64,000 bases of DNA from CAZXFA01 sp964640085 (GCA_964640085.1 CAZXFA010000001.1:1-64000), one strand, 5' to 3'; positions 48,457-57,749 are shown, counted from the stretch's first letter. Notes: generated from the letters alone by a model not told the origin. Translations and numbers: made by a program.

Positions 48457-49542
48457 TTGCTGCTGTCCTGGGTCGAGCTCCGTGACTTCCGGAACCACGT
48501 GGCGACACGGATCGACGACGTGGCCGATGGTCTCGTGGTGGCTGTCGGTCCGAACGGGGAGGGGAAGTCCAACCTCCTCGAGGGGATTGCGTTCCTCTTC
48601 CTCCTGCGGTCCCCGCGGACCGCGGCGGCCGAACCTATCGTGCGACGAGGGGCTGACGCCGCCTACGTCCGGGGAGAGGTCGAGGCGGGCACCGGGCGGG
48701 TGCTGGTGGAGGTGGAGATCCCGGCTCGGGGGGCGAACCGGGTGCACGTGAACCGGTCGCCGGTGCGCCGCAAGCGCGATCTCCGGCGTCAGATCCGGGC
48801 CGTGTACTTCGGACCCGAGGACCTAGCCATCGTGCTCGGGGAGCCCGCGCGGCGGCGGGAGTTCCTCGATGAGGCCCTTCGCGCTCTCTGGCCCCTCAGG
48901 GAATCGGCGATCACGGCGTACGAGCGGGCGCTCCGCCAGCGTAACCGGCTGCTCAAGGACTGGGAGGGCCGGGGGGCTCCGGCCGGGCTCGAGGCCTGGG
49001 ACGCGGAGCTCGTCGAGACCGGTTGCGCGCTCATCCGGCTGCGGGCCGAGGCCGCCGAACGGCTCTCGCCTCACGCCGAGCTCGAGTTCCGCCGCCTGGC
49101 GGGATACGGCCTGGCCTGCGACTACGCTCCGAACGTGTACGGCGAGCCGCCCGAGACGGCGTTCGCCCAGCGTCTGGCGGAGCGCAGGGACGACGAGATC
49201 GTGCGGCGGACCACGCTGGTGGGTCCCCACCGGGACGATCTGGCGCTCGCCGTCCGCGATCTGTCCGCCCGTGGGTTCGCGAGCCACGGGGAGGCGTGGG
49301 CGGCGGCGCTGTGCCTCCGGCTGGGGCTCGCGACGGCAGTGGAAGAGGAGATCGGGGAGCGACCCGTGTCTCTCCTGGACGATCCGTTCTCGGCCCTTGA
49401 TCCGCGGAGGCAGCGGGTGGTCGCCGAGGGCCTCGCCGACCGAGGTCAGGTCCTGGTGAGTGTGGCCGACGAGGCGCACGTGCCGGCGGAGGCGTTGCGG
49501 ATTTGGGACGTCCGTGCCGGCACCGTCCGGCAGAGGGGGTGA
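48457..49542 (+). CDS. recF: DNA replication/repair protein RecF
   Basis: A 361-residue SMC-like ATPase for RecA loading at gaps. N terminus LSWVELRDFRNHVATR, Walker A AVGPNGEGKSNLLEGI (about residues 29-44), signature region VGPHRDDLALAV, and Walker B VSLLDDPFSALDPRRQ. The usual Walker B EL-D in RecF reads LLDDPFSALD. A TTG at 48457 is used as start, as nothing better lies downstream before the conserved first strand. GTGA overlap with the DUF721 gene. Confidence 0.94.
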   Translation: MLLSWVELRDFRNHVATRIDDVADGLVVAVGPNGEGKSNLLEGIAFLFLLRSPRTAAAEPIVRRGADAAYVRGEVEAGTGRVLVEVEIPARGANRVHVNRSPVRRKRDLRRQIRAVYFGPEDLAIVLGEPARRREFLDEALRALWPLRESAITAYERALRQRNRLLKDWEGRGAPAGLEAWDAELVETGCALIRLRAEAAERLSPHAELEFRRLAGYGLACDYAPNVYGEPPETAFAQRLAERRDDEIVRRTTLVGPHRDDLALAVRDLSARGFASHGEAWAAALCLRLGLATAVEEEIGERPVSLLDDPFSALDPRRQRVVAEGLADRGQVLVSVADEAHVPAEALRIWDVRAGTVRQRG

Positions 49543-49901
49543 CGCTGGTGCCGCACAGCACCGGCTGGCGTGGGCGCCGGGACGAGCGGACCCTCCGCGA
49601 GACCCCCATCGGCGAGGTCCTGGACGGGCTGCTCCGCGAGCGCGCGTTCGCCCGGGGGCAGGCGATCGGTCGGCTCGCGTCCGGCTGGTCGCGCGTCGTG
49701 GGTCCGCGGCTGGCGTCGGAGTCCGCTCCGGTCAGCCTCGAGGCCGGGGTCCTGGTGGTCGCGGCCAGCACGGGTCCGTGGGGGGCGCAGGCGCGCTTCC
49801 TGGCCGAGGAGATCCGGAAGAACGCCAACGCGGCGCTCGGAGCCGAGCGGGTCAAGCACGTTCGCGTGGTGATCCGGCCAGAACCCCGGAAAAGCTTGTA
49901 G
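49539..49901 (+). CDS. dciA: DciA-type helicase operator (DUF721)
   Basis: A 120-residue DUF721 protein. DciA helps load the replicative helicase DnaB in bacteria lacking DnaC/DnaI. The core reads IGEVLDGLLRERAFARGQAI, WSRVVGPRLASESAPVSLEA, VLVVAASTGPWGAQARFLAE. Position between recF and gyrB is that of Rv0004. GTG 49539 overlaps the recF stop; GTG 49548 is an alternative. Confidence 0.9.
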   Translation: MTLVPHSTGWRGRRDERTLRETPIGEVLDGLLRERAFARGQAIGRLASGWSRVVGPRLASESAPVSLEAGVLVVAASTGPWGAQARFLAEEIRKNANAALGAERVKHVRVVIRPEPRKSL

Positions 49902-49973
49902 GGCAACGGTCCGATGGGTGAGCGGGGAACTCAGTCGCGCCCACCATGGCGGCCGGCTGTCACCCGTCGTTGG

Positions 49974-49979
49974 TAGAAT
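49974..49979 (+). promoter_or_regulatory. -10-like element upstream of gyrB
   Basis: TAGAAT in the 164-base gap between dciA and gyrB, about 85 bases before the gyrB start, suggests an independent gyrase promoter. No clear -35. Gyrase genes are often controlled by supercoiling, which this cannot show. Confidence 0.35.
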
Positions 49980-50065
49980 CCAGCACGCAGACCTGCGGTT
50001 CCGCGGGGCCCCGAGACGCACCTTGGGGGGTCCGGCGTGTCCGCTTCCCCCCGGACGGAGGTTGG

Positions 50066-52012
50066 TTGGCCACAGCGGCGAAGCAGGCGAGGACCCGTCG
50101 GTCGGGCAGCTACGAATCCGCCGACATCCAGGTGCTGGAGGGCGTCGAGCATGTCCGCCTCCGGCCCGGGATGTACATCGGCACCACATCGAGCCGAGGC
50201 CTCCACCACCTGGTGTACGAGGTCGTCGACAACGCGATCGACGAGGCGATGGCCGGGTTCTGCGACCGGATCGTCGTCCGTCTCCTCCGCGACGGTGGGT
50301 GCCGCGTGGAGGACAACGGACGCGGCATCCCCGTCAAGCCGATCCCGAGGGCGAAGGATCGGCGGCCGGCGGTCGAGGTGGTGCTCACCACGTTGAATGC
50401 CGGCGGCAAGTTCGGGGGCGGCGGGTACCGGATCTCAGGCGGGCTCCACGGGGTGGGCGTGTCCGTGGTGAACGCTCTGTCCTCCAAGCTGACCGTGGAG
50501 GTGAGGCGCGACGGCTCCACGTGGACGCAGTCCTACTCCCGTGGGAAGGCGACCACCAAGCTCACCAAGGGCAAGCCAACGCGCAAGACCGGGACCATCG
50601 TGACCTTCTGGCCTGACCCCGAGATTTTCGTCGAGGGGGTGGAGTTCAACCATGTGATCCTCGCCGAGCGTCTCCAGGAGCAGGCGTTCCTCACCAAGGG
50701 CATCGAGATCCAGCTGATCGACGAGCGGGAGTCGAAGCCCGTCAAGCAGGTCTTCAAGGCAACGGGAGGGATCTCGGACTTCGTCCGCCACCTGGCCACC
50801 GGGAAGGAGACGCTGCACGCCAGGGTGATCGCGATGGAGGCCCGCGAGGAGGACGCAGAAGCCGACATCGCCCTGCAGTGGACCACCGGGTACGCGGAGT
50901 CGATCCACTCGTTCGCCAACACCATCAACACGCACGAGGGCGGCATGCACGAGGAGGGGCTGAAGAAGGCCCTCACCAACGTGATCAACCGCTACGCACG
51001 CCACAAGGGCCTTCTGAAGGAGAGGGACGACAACCTCTTGGGGGAAGACGTCCGCGAGGGCCTGATCGCGATCGTGTCCGTCAAGCTCCGGGCGCCGCAG
51101 TTCGAAGGCCAGACCAAGACGAAGCTGGGGAACACCACGATGCGATCGCTGGTGGAGACCACGGTCAATGAGCACCTGATGACCTGGCTCGAGGAGCATC
51201 CCGGGGACGCGAAGAGGATCGTGGCCAAGTCCTCCTCAGCCGCGAAGGCGCGGCTCGCGGCCAAGCAGGCCCGCGACCTCACGCGGCGGAAGTCGTTCCT
51301 GGAGGGGGGCGGGCTGCCAGGCAAGCTCGCCGACTGCCAGCTCACCGATCCGGCGGCCTGCGAGCTCTACATCGTGGAGGGCGACAGCGCCGGCGGCTCG
51401 GCCAAGCAGGCGCGCGACCGCGCGACGCAGGCCATCCTGCCCATCCGGGGCAAGATCCTGAACGTCGAGAAGGCGCGGCTGCACAAGATCCTGGAGAACG
51501 CGGAGATCCAGGCGCTGATCACCGCGATCGGCACCGGCATCGGCGACGAGTTCGACCTCTCCAAGGCCCGGTACCACCGGATCGTGATCATGGCGGACGC
51601 CGACGTCGACGGCGCACACATCCAGACGCTGCTGCTGACGTTCTTCTTCCGCTACATGCGGGAGCTCATCGACGCCGGCTACATCTACCTGGCCCGCCCG
51701 CCGCTGTACCTCCTCCGCCAGGGGCGGGAGGAGCTCTACTTCTACACCGAGCGCGAGTGGGATCTGTGGCGCAAGGACCACGGCAACGGCAAGAAGCTCG
51801 ACCCGCAGCGGTTCAAGGGCCTGGGCGAGATGAACGCCGATCAGCTCTGGGGGACCACGATGGACCCCGAGCGGCGGACCCTCCTCCAGGTCACGCTGGA
51901 GGACGCGGCGTTGGCCGACCGCCTGTTCTCCGTCCTGATGGGCGAGGACGTGGCCGCACGCAAGGGGTTCATCGAGCAGAACGCCAAGGACGTCCAGAAC
52001 CTCGATGTCTAG
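50066..52012 (+). CDS. gyrB: DNA gyrase subunit B
   Basis: A 648-residue GyrB, the ATPase half of gyrase. GHKL motifs: EVVDNAIDEAMAGFCD, VEDNGRGIPV and GGLHGVGVSVVNALS; the transducer holds the QTKTKLGN loop; the TOPRIM domain has CELYIVEGDSAGGSAKQARD and IMADADVDGAHIQTLLLTFF. TTG 50066 (ribosome binding site GGACGGAGG just upstream) is the preferred start; an in-frame ATG at 49946 lies before the probable promoter. It overlaps gyrA by 8 bases. Confidence 0.96.
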   Translation: MATAAKQARTRRSGSYESADIQVLEGVEHVRLRPGMYIGTTSSRGLHHLVYEVVDNAIDEAMAGFCDRIVVRLLRDGGCRVEDNGRGIPVKPIPRAKDRRPAVEVVLTTLNAGGKFGGGGYRISGGLHGVGVSVVNALSSKLTVEVRRDGSTWTQSYSRGKATTKLTKGKPTRKTGTIVTFWPDPEIFVEGVEFNHVILAERLQEQAFLTKGIEIQLIDERESKPVKQVFKATGGISDFVRHLATGKETLHARVIAMEAREEDAEADIALQWTTGYAESIHSFANTINTHEGGMHEEGLKKALTNVINRYARHKGLLKERDDNLLGEDVREGLIAIVSVKLRAPQFEGQTKTKLGNTTMRSLVETTVNEHLMTWLEEHPGDAKRIVAKSSSAAKARLAAKQARDLTRRKSFLEGGGLPGKLADCQLTDPAACELYIVEGDSAGGSAKQARDRATQAILPIRGKILNVEKARLHKILENAEIQALITAIGTGIGDEFDLSKARYHRIVIMADADVDGAHIQTLLLTFFFRYMRELIDAGYIYLARPPLYLLRQGREELYFYTEREWDLWRKDHGNGKKLDPQRFKGLGEMNADQLWGTTMDPERRTLLQVTLEDAALADRLFSVLMGEDVAARKGFIEQNAKDVQNLDV

Positions 52013-54482
52013 GCGTCGCGCGAGCGGAGGAGCGGGCGGCGAGATAACGCTGCTCGCCGGCCGGATCGAGCCCGTGGGGCTCGAGGAGCAGATCCAGCGT
52101 TCGTACCTGGACTACGCGATGTCGGTCATCGTGGGCCGGGCGCTCCCCGACGCCCGCGACGGCCTGAAGCCCGTGCACCGGCGGATCCTGTGGTCGATGC
52201 TCGAGCAGGGGCTGCGACCCGATCGCCCGCACCGGAAGTCGGTCTCCGCCGTCGGCGAGGTGCTCAAGAAGTACCACCCCCACGGCGACCAGAGCGTGTA
52301 CGACGCGCTGGTCCGGATGGCGCAGGACTGGTCGATGCGCGTGCCGCTGATCGACGGCCACGGCAACTTCGGCTCGGTCGACGGCGACCCCCCCGCCGCC
52401 TACCGCTACACGGAGGCTCGGCTCGCGCCCATGGCGCTGGAGATGCTCCGCGACATCGAGGCGGAGACGGTCGACTTCGCCCCGAACTTCGACGGGTACG
52501 AGCAGGAGCCGCTCGTCCTGCCCAGCCGGTTCCCCAACCTCCTCGTGAACGGTGCCGGGGGCATCGCGGTGGGGATGGCGACGAACATCCCGCCGCACAA
52601 CCTCGGCGAGGTGATCGACGCGGTCGTCCACTTCCTCGACCACCCGGAGGCCAAGCCCAAGGAGCTGATGCGGTTCGTGGAGGGCCCCGACTTCCCCACC
52701 GGTGCCGTGGTGCTTGGGAAGCAGGGGATCGCCGACATGTACCAGACGGGCCGGGGCTCGATCAAGGTCCGCGCGGTGGCGCATATCGAGGAGGGGTCGC
52801 ACGGACAATCGAAGATCGTCGTGACCCAGCTGCCGTACCAGGTGAACAAGGCCAACGTGGCGAAGAAGATCGCCGAGCTCGCGACGGGGGGGCGCGTGCG
52901 CGAGATCGCGAACGTCGTCGACGAGTCCAACAAGGAAGGCATGCGGCTGGTCGTGTACACCAAGCGCGGCGCCAACCCGCAGGTCGTGCTCAACCAGCTC
53001 TTCAGACACACGCAACTGCAGGACAACTTCGGCGCGATCATGCTCGCGCTGGTCGACGGGGTCCCGCGGACGCTGAACCTCGCGGAGCTGGTCGGCTACT
53101 ACGTGGATCACCAGATCGACGTCGTCACGCGTCGGACCCGGTACGAGCTGAAGCGGGCCGAGGAGCGCGACCACGTCGTCCAGGGGCTGCTGATCGCGCT
53201 CCAGCACCTGGACGACGTGGTGAAGATCATCCGCGGCTCGCAGGACGCGGACGAGGCGCGGACCAGGCTGATCAGGAAGTACAAGCTCACGGAGATCCAG
53301 GCCAACCACATCCTGGACATGCCGCTCCGCCGGCTGACGCGCCTAGCCCGCGAGGAGCTGGAACAGGAGCACAAGGACCTCCTCACCAAGATCCGGCGCC
53401 TCAAGGCCCTCCTGCGGGACCCGAAGAAGATCCGCGCGGTCATCAAGGAGGAGCTCGGCGACATCCGCGAACGGTTCGCCGACGAGCGCCGGACGCAGCT
53501 GAAGGCCGACGTGGGCGAGCTGGACCTCGAGGATCTGATCGCCGAGGAGAACGTGGTCATCACCGTGAGCCGCGCGGGTTACGTGAAGCGGCAACCGATC
53601 GACGCGTTCCGGCGACAGGGGCGCGGCGGCAGGGGTGTGATCGGTGCCAACCTGAAGGAAGAGGACGTCATCCGGGATGCGTTCACCACCACCACGCACC
53701 ACTGGTTGCTGTTCCTCACCAGCAGGGGGAAGGTGTACCGGGTGAAGGTGCATGAGGTGCCCGAGGCCGGTCGCACCGCTCGCGGCACCTACGCGGCGAA
53801 CCTCCCCGGGGTGGGGATCACGGCCGACGAGCGCGTGCAGGCCGTGATCGACCTGAAGGAGTACGCGGCCGGCCGGCTCCTCCTGTTCGCCACGCGCAGA
53901 GGGATGGTGAAGAAGACGCCGCTGCCCGAGTACGACTCCCCTCGCGCCGGCCTGGCCGCGGTCAACTTGCGGGAGGGGGACGAGCTCGTCGACGTCCTCC
54001 TCACCGACGGCAAGGACGACGTCTTCCTGATCTCGCGGCTCGGTCGGGCGATCCGTTTTCAGGAGTCGCTGGTCCGCCCGATGGGACGCCAGACAGCCGG
54101 AGTGATCGGCATGCGCCTCTCGGACGAGGACGAGGTGATCGCCCTCGGCGCGGCCTCGGCGGGCGAGGAGCTGATCAGCGTGACCCAACGGGGCTACGGC
54201 AAGCGATCCCCGCTCCGGGACTACCCGCGGAAGGGGCGCGGGGGCCGGGGAGTGATCGGGCACACGCTCACGACCAAGACCGGGCTGCTCGCCGGCGCGT
54301 TCGTTGGGTCCAAGGATCAGGACCTCTTCACGATCTCGAGCTCGGGCAAGGTCCAGCGCGTTCCCGCCTCCGACATCCGACGGGTCGGTCGCGCGAGCCA
54401 GGGCGTGCGGACGATGCGGGTGGACCCGGGAGAGACCGTCGTAGCGATCGCGCCGGTGGTCATGCAGGTCGAGGGCGTGTAA
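52005..54482 (+). CDS. gyrA: DNA gyrase subunit A
   Basis: An 825-residue GyrA. The breakage-reunion domain shows VGRALPDARDGLKPVHRRIL and the catalytic Tyr135 in AAYRYTEARL. The quinolone-determining stretch reads KKYHPHGDQSVYDALVRMAQ: the position equal to E. coli Ser83 is Gln96, while Asp100 matches Asp87. A C-terminal beta-pinwheel follows, with the GyrA box as QGRGGRGVIG (about residue 535) in place of QRRGGKG and a second box-like KGRGGRGVIG (about 745). The GyrA rather than ParC identity rests on the box and the gyrB linkage. Confidence 0.96.
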   Translation: MSRRRASGGAGGEITLLAGRIEPVGLEEQIQRSYLDYAMSVIVGRALPDARDGLKPVHRRILWSMLEQGLRPDRPHRKSVSAVGEVLKKYHPHGDQSVYDALVRMAQDWSMRVPLIDGHGNFGSVDGDPPAAYRYTEARLAPMALEMLRDIEAETVDFAPNFDGYEQEPLVLPSRFPNLLVNGAGGIAVGMATNIPPHNLGEVIDAVVHFLDHPEAKPKELMRFVEGPDFPTGAVVLGKQGIADMYQTGRGSIKVRAVAHIEEGSHGQSKIVVTQLPYQVNKANVAKKIAELATGGRVREIANVVDESNKEGMRLVVYTKRGANPQVVLNQLFRHTQLQDNFGAIMLALVDGVPRTLNLAELVGYYVDHQIDVVTRRTRYELKRAEERDHVVQGLLIALQHLDDVVKIIRGSQDADEARTRLIRKYKLTEIQANHILDMPLRRLTRLAREELEQEHKDLLTKIRRLKALLRDPKKIRAVIKEELGDIRERFADERRTQLKADVGELDLEDLIAEENVVITVSRAGYVKRQPIDAFRRQGRGGRGVIGANLKEEDVIRDAFTTTTHHWLLFLTSRGKVYRVKVHEVPEAGRTARGTYAANLPGVGITADERVQAVIDLKEYAAGRLLLFATRRGMVKKTPLPEYDSPRAGLAAVNLREGDELVDVLLTDGKDDVFLISRLGRAIRFQESLVRPMGRQTAGVIGMRLSDEDEVIALGAASAGEELISVTQRGYGKRSPLRDYPRKGRGGRGVIGHTLTTKTGLLAGAFVGSKDQDLFTISSSGKVQRVPASDIRRVGRASQGVRTMRVDPGETVVAIAPVVMQVEGV

Positions 54483-54488
54483 CCGGCC

Positions 54489-54740
54489 GTGGCGGAAGGG
54501 GTCGCCGTGATGACCGGCGCGACCCTGGTCGGCGTCCTCCTGTCCGTCTCGTGGGGCCGGCTGCCGCCGGCGATCGCGTTCGGCACGCTCGCGGCGTGCG
54601 GGGCATGCGTCGGCGTGGGAGCGCTGCTCGTCCAGGATGGACCCGGTCCGGGCGACTGGGCGATCGCCCCCGCGGTGCTGGCGATGCTCACCCCGATCCA
54701 CACGCGGGTGCTGTTCGGGCCGCCCGGGACGCGCCGATGA
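54489..54740 (+). CDS. small two-helix membrane protein
   Basis: An 83-residue hydrophobic protein right after gyrA (6 bases). Two or three membrane segments are visible (VMTGATLVGVLLSVSW, IAFGTLAACGACVGVGALLV, WAIAPAVLAMLTPIHTRVLF). No family recognised. GTG 54489 is used; GTG 54507 and ATG 54510 are in frame. Its place between gyrA and the DUF3566 gene suggests it belongs to the same transcript. Confidence 0.6.
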   Translation: MAEGVAVMTGATLVGVLLSVSWGRLPPAIAFGTLAACGACVGVGALLVQDGPGPGDWAIAPAVLAMLTPIHTRVLFGPPGTRR

Positions 54741-54792
54741 CCCGTCGGTGGTTGCCGTGCGGGCCGGCGCCGCGTAGAAAGGGCGGGAGCCC

Positions 54793-55242
54793 ATGAGCCA
54801 GCCCGCTGGGACGACCCCCGTGGCAGACCGGACCAGCAGCCGCGCGCGCCCGCCGGTCGCTGAGGAAGGATCCGGACGATCGCGCACGAGGCGGTCGCGC
54901 CAGGCGCGGGTCGTGGTCCGGAAGGTGGGCCCCTGGTCCGTTCTGAAGCTCTCGCTGCTCTTCTACCTGTGCGTGATGGCCGTGATCATGGGGGCCTTCA
55001 TCATCCTGTACGGGATCCTCGGAGCGATTGGGGCCCTGGACTCGGTGACCCGGTTGATCCGGGACCTATTCGCCGACCAGACCTTCGAGATCCACGGCGA
55101 CTGGCTCTTCACGAGAGGGATCGCGGTCGGGATCGCGATGGTCATCCTCTGGTCGCTGATCAACGTGTTCGTGGTCTTCCTCTATAACCTGCTCGCCGAC
55201 ATCGTGGGTGGGGTCGAGGTGACGCTCTCGGAACGCCGGTAG
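54793..55242 (+). CDS. DUF3566 transmembrane protein
   Basis: A 149-residue protein with a basic Arg/Ser-rich cytoplasmic N terminus (~45 residues) and two membrane helices (LKLSLLFYLCVMAVIMGAFI and IAVGIAMVILWSLINVFVVF), ending LLADIVGGVEVTLSER. This C-terminal motif and position directly after gyrA match DUF3566 proteins such as Rv0007. Function is unknown; the location suggests a link to growth or division. The ribosome binding site AAAGGGCGGGAG precedes the ATG. Confidence 0.9.
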   Translation: MSQPAGTTPVADRTSSRARPPVAEEGSGRSRTRRSRQARVVVRKVGPWSVLKLSLLFYLCVMAVIMGAFIILYGILGAIGALDSVTRLIRDLFADQTFEIHGDWLFTRGIAVGIAMVILWSLINVFVVFLYNLLADIVGGVEVTLSERR

Positions 55243-55265
55243 TGTTCGCGCAGCTCAGCTGGCGA

Positions 55266-55295
55266 TTGACAGGGTTTCGAGGCCCCGCGTACGCT
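55266..55295 (+). promoter_or_regulatory. promoter of tRNA-Ile
   Basis: A perfect -35 TTGACA (55266-55271), 18-base spacer and -10 TACGCT (55290-55295), with the tRNA starting about 30 bases after the expected start site. It is the best -35/-10 pair in the window, as expected for a stable RNA gene. Confidence 0.8.
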
Positions 55296-55330
55296 TGGCC
55301 AGGGCCGGGTGAAGGTCCCCCAGGAACCTC

Positions 55331-55408
55331 GGGCCTGTAGCTCAGCTCGGTGAGAGCGCATCCCTGATAAGGATGAGGTCGTTGGTTCAAGTCCAACCAG
55401 GCCCACCA
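55331..55408 (+). tRNA. tRNA-Ile (GAT)
   Basis: Cloverleaf with acceptor stem GGGCCTG/CAGGCCC, anticodon GAT at 55366-55368 in the loop CTGATAA, T-loop GTTCAAGTC and an encoded 3' CCA (55406-55408). Position after the DUF3566 gene matches ileT of mycobacteria. Confidence 0.97.
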
Positions 55409-55429
55409 GCGGAAGAGGAGGAGACGGCG

Positions 55430-55603
55430 ATGGCCGAGGAGACGGAAGAGACCAAGAAGAAGCGGGGCTTCTTCGGTCGGCTCATGAGGTTCGCGTTCAT
55501 CGCGGCGATTGTCGGGGGCGTGGTCGCCATCTTCAAGCGGCGGCGCGGGAAGGATCTCGGCGAGGACGAGTGGCAGGAGCTGCCCCCACCCGCCGGCGGG
55601 TAG
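55430..55603 (+). CDS. 57-residue single-helix membrane protein
   Basis: A small protein with an acidic then Lys-rich start (EETEETKKKRGFFGRLMR), one membrane helix (FAFIAAIVGGVVAIF), a KRRRGK stop-transfer and an acidic tail ending DEWQELPPPAGG. Small proteins of this layout follow tRNA genes near the origin in several actinobacteria, but I know no function. The ATG 55430 follows AAGAGGAGGAG, an excellent ribosome binding site. A long perfect hairpin follows the stop. Confidence 0.75.
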   Translation: MAEETEETKKKRGFFGRLMRFAFIAAIVGGVVAIFKRRRGKDLGEDEWQELPPPAGG

Positions 55604-55628
55604 CCTGGGTCGAACGTCCGAGAGCGTT

Positions 55629-55657
55629 GAGGTCCCGCGGCGACGCCGCGGGACCTC
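55629..55657 (+). terminator. 13-bp perfect hairpin
   Basis: GAGGTCCCGCGGC and GCCGCGGGACCTC pair fully around a 3-base loop, 26 bases after the small membrane protein. Probable terminator of the tRNA-Ile/small protein transcript. Confidence 0.75.
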
Positions 55658-55717
55658 CAGCGTTCCGGCCGATCGCGAGGTCGGGTCCCGCGAGCGCCAC
55701 CGGTACACTCCGCGGCG

Positions 55718-56536
55718 ATGGCCCCCGACGCATGGGACCTGGCGCACCGGGCGGCGGCCCGGGCTGACGTCGCGCTCCGACCGCTCACCGCCCTCGCAGA
55801 CGCCGATCCGATCCTGGAGATCATGATCGCGACCTGGGGTGAGCATCAGCTCGTCCCCCGGGAGATGATCCGGGCCCTGGCCGACAGCGGGAACGCCCCG
55901 TTCGGGGCGTTCGCGGGCGACCGGATGGTCGGATACGTGCTCGGCTGGGTCGGTGTGGACCGCGCGGACGGGCTGCACGTGCACTCGCACATGTTGGCGG
56001 CCCTGCCCGAGCGCAGGCACGCGGGGGTCGGGTACGCCCTGAAGCTCGCCCAGCGGGCCCAGGCGCTCGACCAGGGGATCCCGGTCGCGCGCTGGACCTT
56101 CGACCCCCTGGTCGCGCGAAACGCGTACTTCAACCTCCACAAGCTGGGGGCGATCGCGGACCGGTTCGAGAGGGACTTCTACGGGCCGATGACCGATACG
56201 TTGAACCGCGGCGAACGGACGGACCGTCTGGTCGTCCGGTGGGATCTGCGGCGCGAACCTGGGCCGCGCCCCGTCCCGTCGGGCGGCGAGGTCCTCCTCT
56301 CCCGTACGCACGAGGAGGGACCGGGTCCCGGGGTCCTCGCCCCGGACGGAGCGGCGGCGCTGATCGAGATCCCCGCGGACCACGCCGAGCTGCGCACGCG
56401 GGCCCCGGTGCTCGCCAGGGCGTGGCGGGACGCCTCCGCGGAGGCGATCGAGGCATGCGTGGGGGTCGGCCTGGTCGCCCGGGCGTTCGATCGCACGCGG
56501 TCCGCGTACGTCTTCGCGCACGAGGACCCCGCGTGA
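55718..56536 (+). CDS. GNAT family N-acetyltransferase (menC-linked)
   Basis: A 272-residue protein with a GNAT fold in its first half: VALRPLTALADADPILEIMI, AFAGDRMVGYVLGWVGV, HSHMLAALPERRHAGVGYAL (the acetyl-CoA pyrophosphate loop region) and WTFDPLVARNAYFNLHKLGA. The C-terminal ~80 residues (PADHAELRTRAPVLARAWRD) are a conserved extra part in this subgroup (COG3375 type). Its acceptor is unknown. GTGA overlap with menC is a recurring pairing. TACACT at 55703-55708 is 9 bases before the ATG. Confidence 0.82.
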   Translation: MAPDAWDLAHRAAARADVALRPLTALADADPILEIMIATWGEHQLVPREMIRALADSGNAPFGAFAGDRMVGYVLGWVGVDRADGLHVHSHMLAALPERRHAGVGYALKLAQRAQALDQGIPVARWTFDPLVARNAYFNLHKLGAIADRFERDFYGPMTDTLNRGERTDRLVVRWDLRREPGPRPVPSGGEVLLSRTHEEGPGPGVLAPDGAAALIEIPADHAELRTRAPVLARAWRDASAEAIEACVGVGLVARAFDRTRSAYVFAHEDPA

Positions 56537-57645
56537 CCCTCGCTCGGTCGATCGAGCTCCGCCTCGTCGGACTGCCGCTGGTCCGACCGTTCCGCACGAG
56601 CTTCGGCGTGATGGAGCGGAAGGAGTGCCTGCTGGCCCGGGTGGAGACCGAGGGCGCCGTCGGATGGGGGGAGTGCGTGGCCGGGATGGAGCCGGACTTC
56701 TCCGAGGAGTTCAACGAGGGGGCGTGGGTCATCCTCCGGGATCTCCTCGCGCCCGCGCTGCTCGCGGCGGGCGAGACCGCGGTTCCTGACCTGGACCGAG
56801 TGTTCGCGTCCGTGCGCGGGCACCGGATGGCCAAAGCGACGCTGGTGAACGCGTTCCTGGACGCCGAGCTGCGGGAGACGGGGCGATCGCTCGCCAGCTT
56901 CGTGGGGGCGACGCGCGACCGCGTCGAGTGCGGGGTCTCGCTCGGGATCGCCGCATCGACCGAGGCCCTGCTCGAGCAGGTCGCCGGGTATCGGGAGGAG
57001 GGGTACCGGCGCATCAAGCTCAAGATCGCCCCCGGTGTCGACGTAGCGCGCGTCCGCGCGGTCCGCGAGGCCAACCCCGACGTTCCGCTGTCGGTGGACG
57101 CGAACGCCGCCTACACCCTGGAGGATCTCCCCGTGTTCCGCGGGTTGGATGAGCTCTCGCTCCTGATGGTGGAGCAACCGCTGCACCACGAGGATCTGGT
57201 GGACCACGCGCAGCTCCAGCGCCGGCTCCGGACGGACGTGTGCCTGGACGAGTCGATCCGCTCGGCGGCCGACGCGGCGGCGGCGATCGGGCTCGGAGCG
57301 TGCCGGATCGTGAACATCAAGCAGGGACGGGTGGGCGGCGTGCCGGAGGCTCACCGGGTCCACGATGTCGCCCTCGAACGCGCCGTGCCGGTCTGGTGCG
57401 GGGGGATGCTGGAGACGGGGATCGGCCGGGCCACGAACCTCGCGCTCGCGGCGATGCCCGGGTTCGTGCTCCCCGGCGACACGAGCGCGAGCCGCCGATA
57501 CTTCCCCCAGGATCTGACCCCGCCGTTCGAGATGACCTCGGACGGGACGATGGCCGTCCCGACCGGCCCGGGGATCGGGGTCGAGCCCGATCCCGAGCGG
57601 CTGGAGCGATGCACGCTGCGCGTCGAGCGGGTCGCTCCTGGATAG
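56533..57645 (+). CDS. menC: o-succinylbenzoate synthase
   Basis: A 370-residue enolase-superfamily enzyme dehydrating SHCHC to o-succinylbenzoate. Catalytic residues: the KxK motif in YRRIKLKIAPG (about residue 165), metal ligands Asp in LSVDANAAYT, Glu in LMVEQPLHHEDL and Asp in VCLDESIRSA, and the second Lys in VNIKQGRVGG. Some members also act as N-acylamino acid racemases; the men genes elsewhere in the window favour MenC. It is 22 kb away from the main men cluster. A hairpin follows at 57655-57680. Confidence 0.92.
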   Translation: MTLARSIELRLVGLPLVRPFRTSFGVMERKECLLARVETEGAVGWGECVAGMEPDFSEEFNEGAWVILRDLLAPALLAAGETAVPDLDRVFASVRGHRMAKATLVNAFLDAELRETGRSLASFVGATRDRVECGVSLGIAASTEALLEQVAGYREEGYRRIKLKIAPGVDVARVRAVREANPDVPLSVDANAAYTLEDLPVFRGLDELSLLMVEQPLHHEDLVDHAQLQRRLRTDVCLDESIRSAADAAAAIGLGACRIVNIKQGRVGGVPEAHRVHDVALERAVPVWCGGMLETGIGRATNLALAAMPGFVLPGDTSASRRYFPQDLTPPFEMTSDGTMAVPTGPGIGVEPDPERLERCTLRVERVAPG

Positions 57646-57654
57646 GAGAGCCGC

Positions 57655-57680
57655 CCCGCCGGGTCGCGCCCCCCGGCGGG
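57655..57680 (+). terminator. 9-bp GC hairpin after menC
   Basis: CCCGCCGGG and CCCGGCGGG pair around an 8-base loop, 9 bases after the menC stop. Probable terminator. Confidence 0.65.
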
Positions 57681-57749
57681 CCGTCCTAGACTCCGCGGGG
57701 AGCGCGGATCGGGTTCCGCGTCCGCGGCGGTCGAGGAAGAGGCTGGTCG

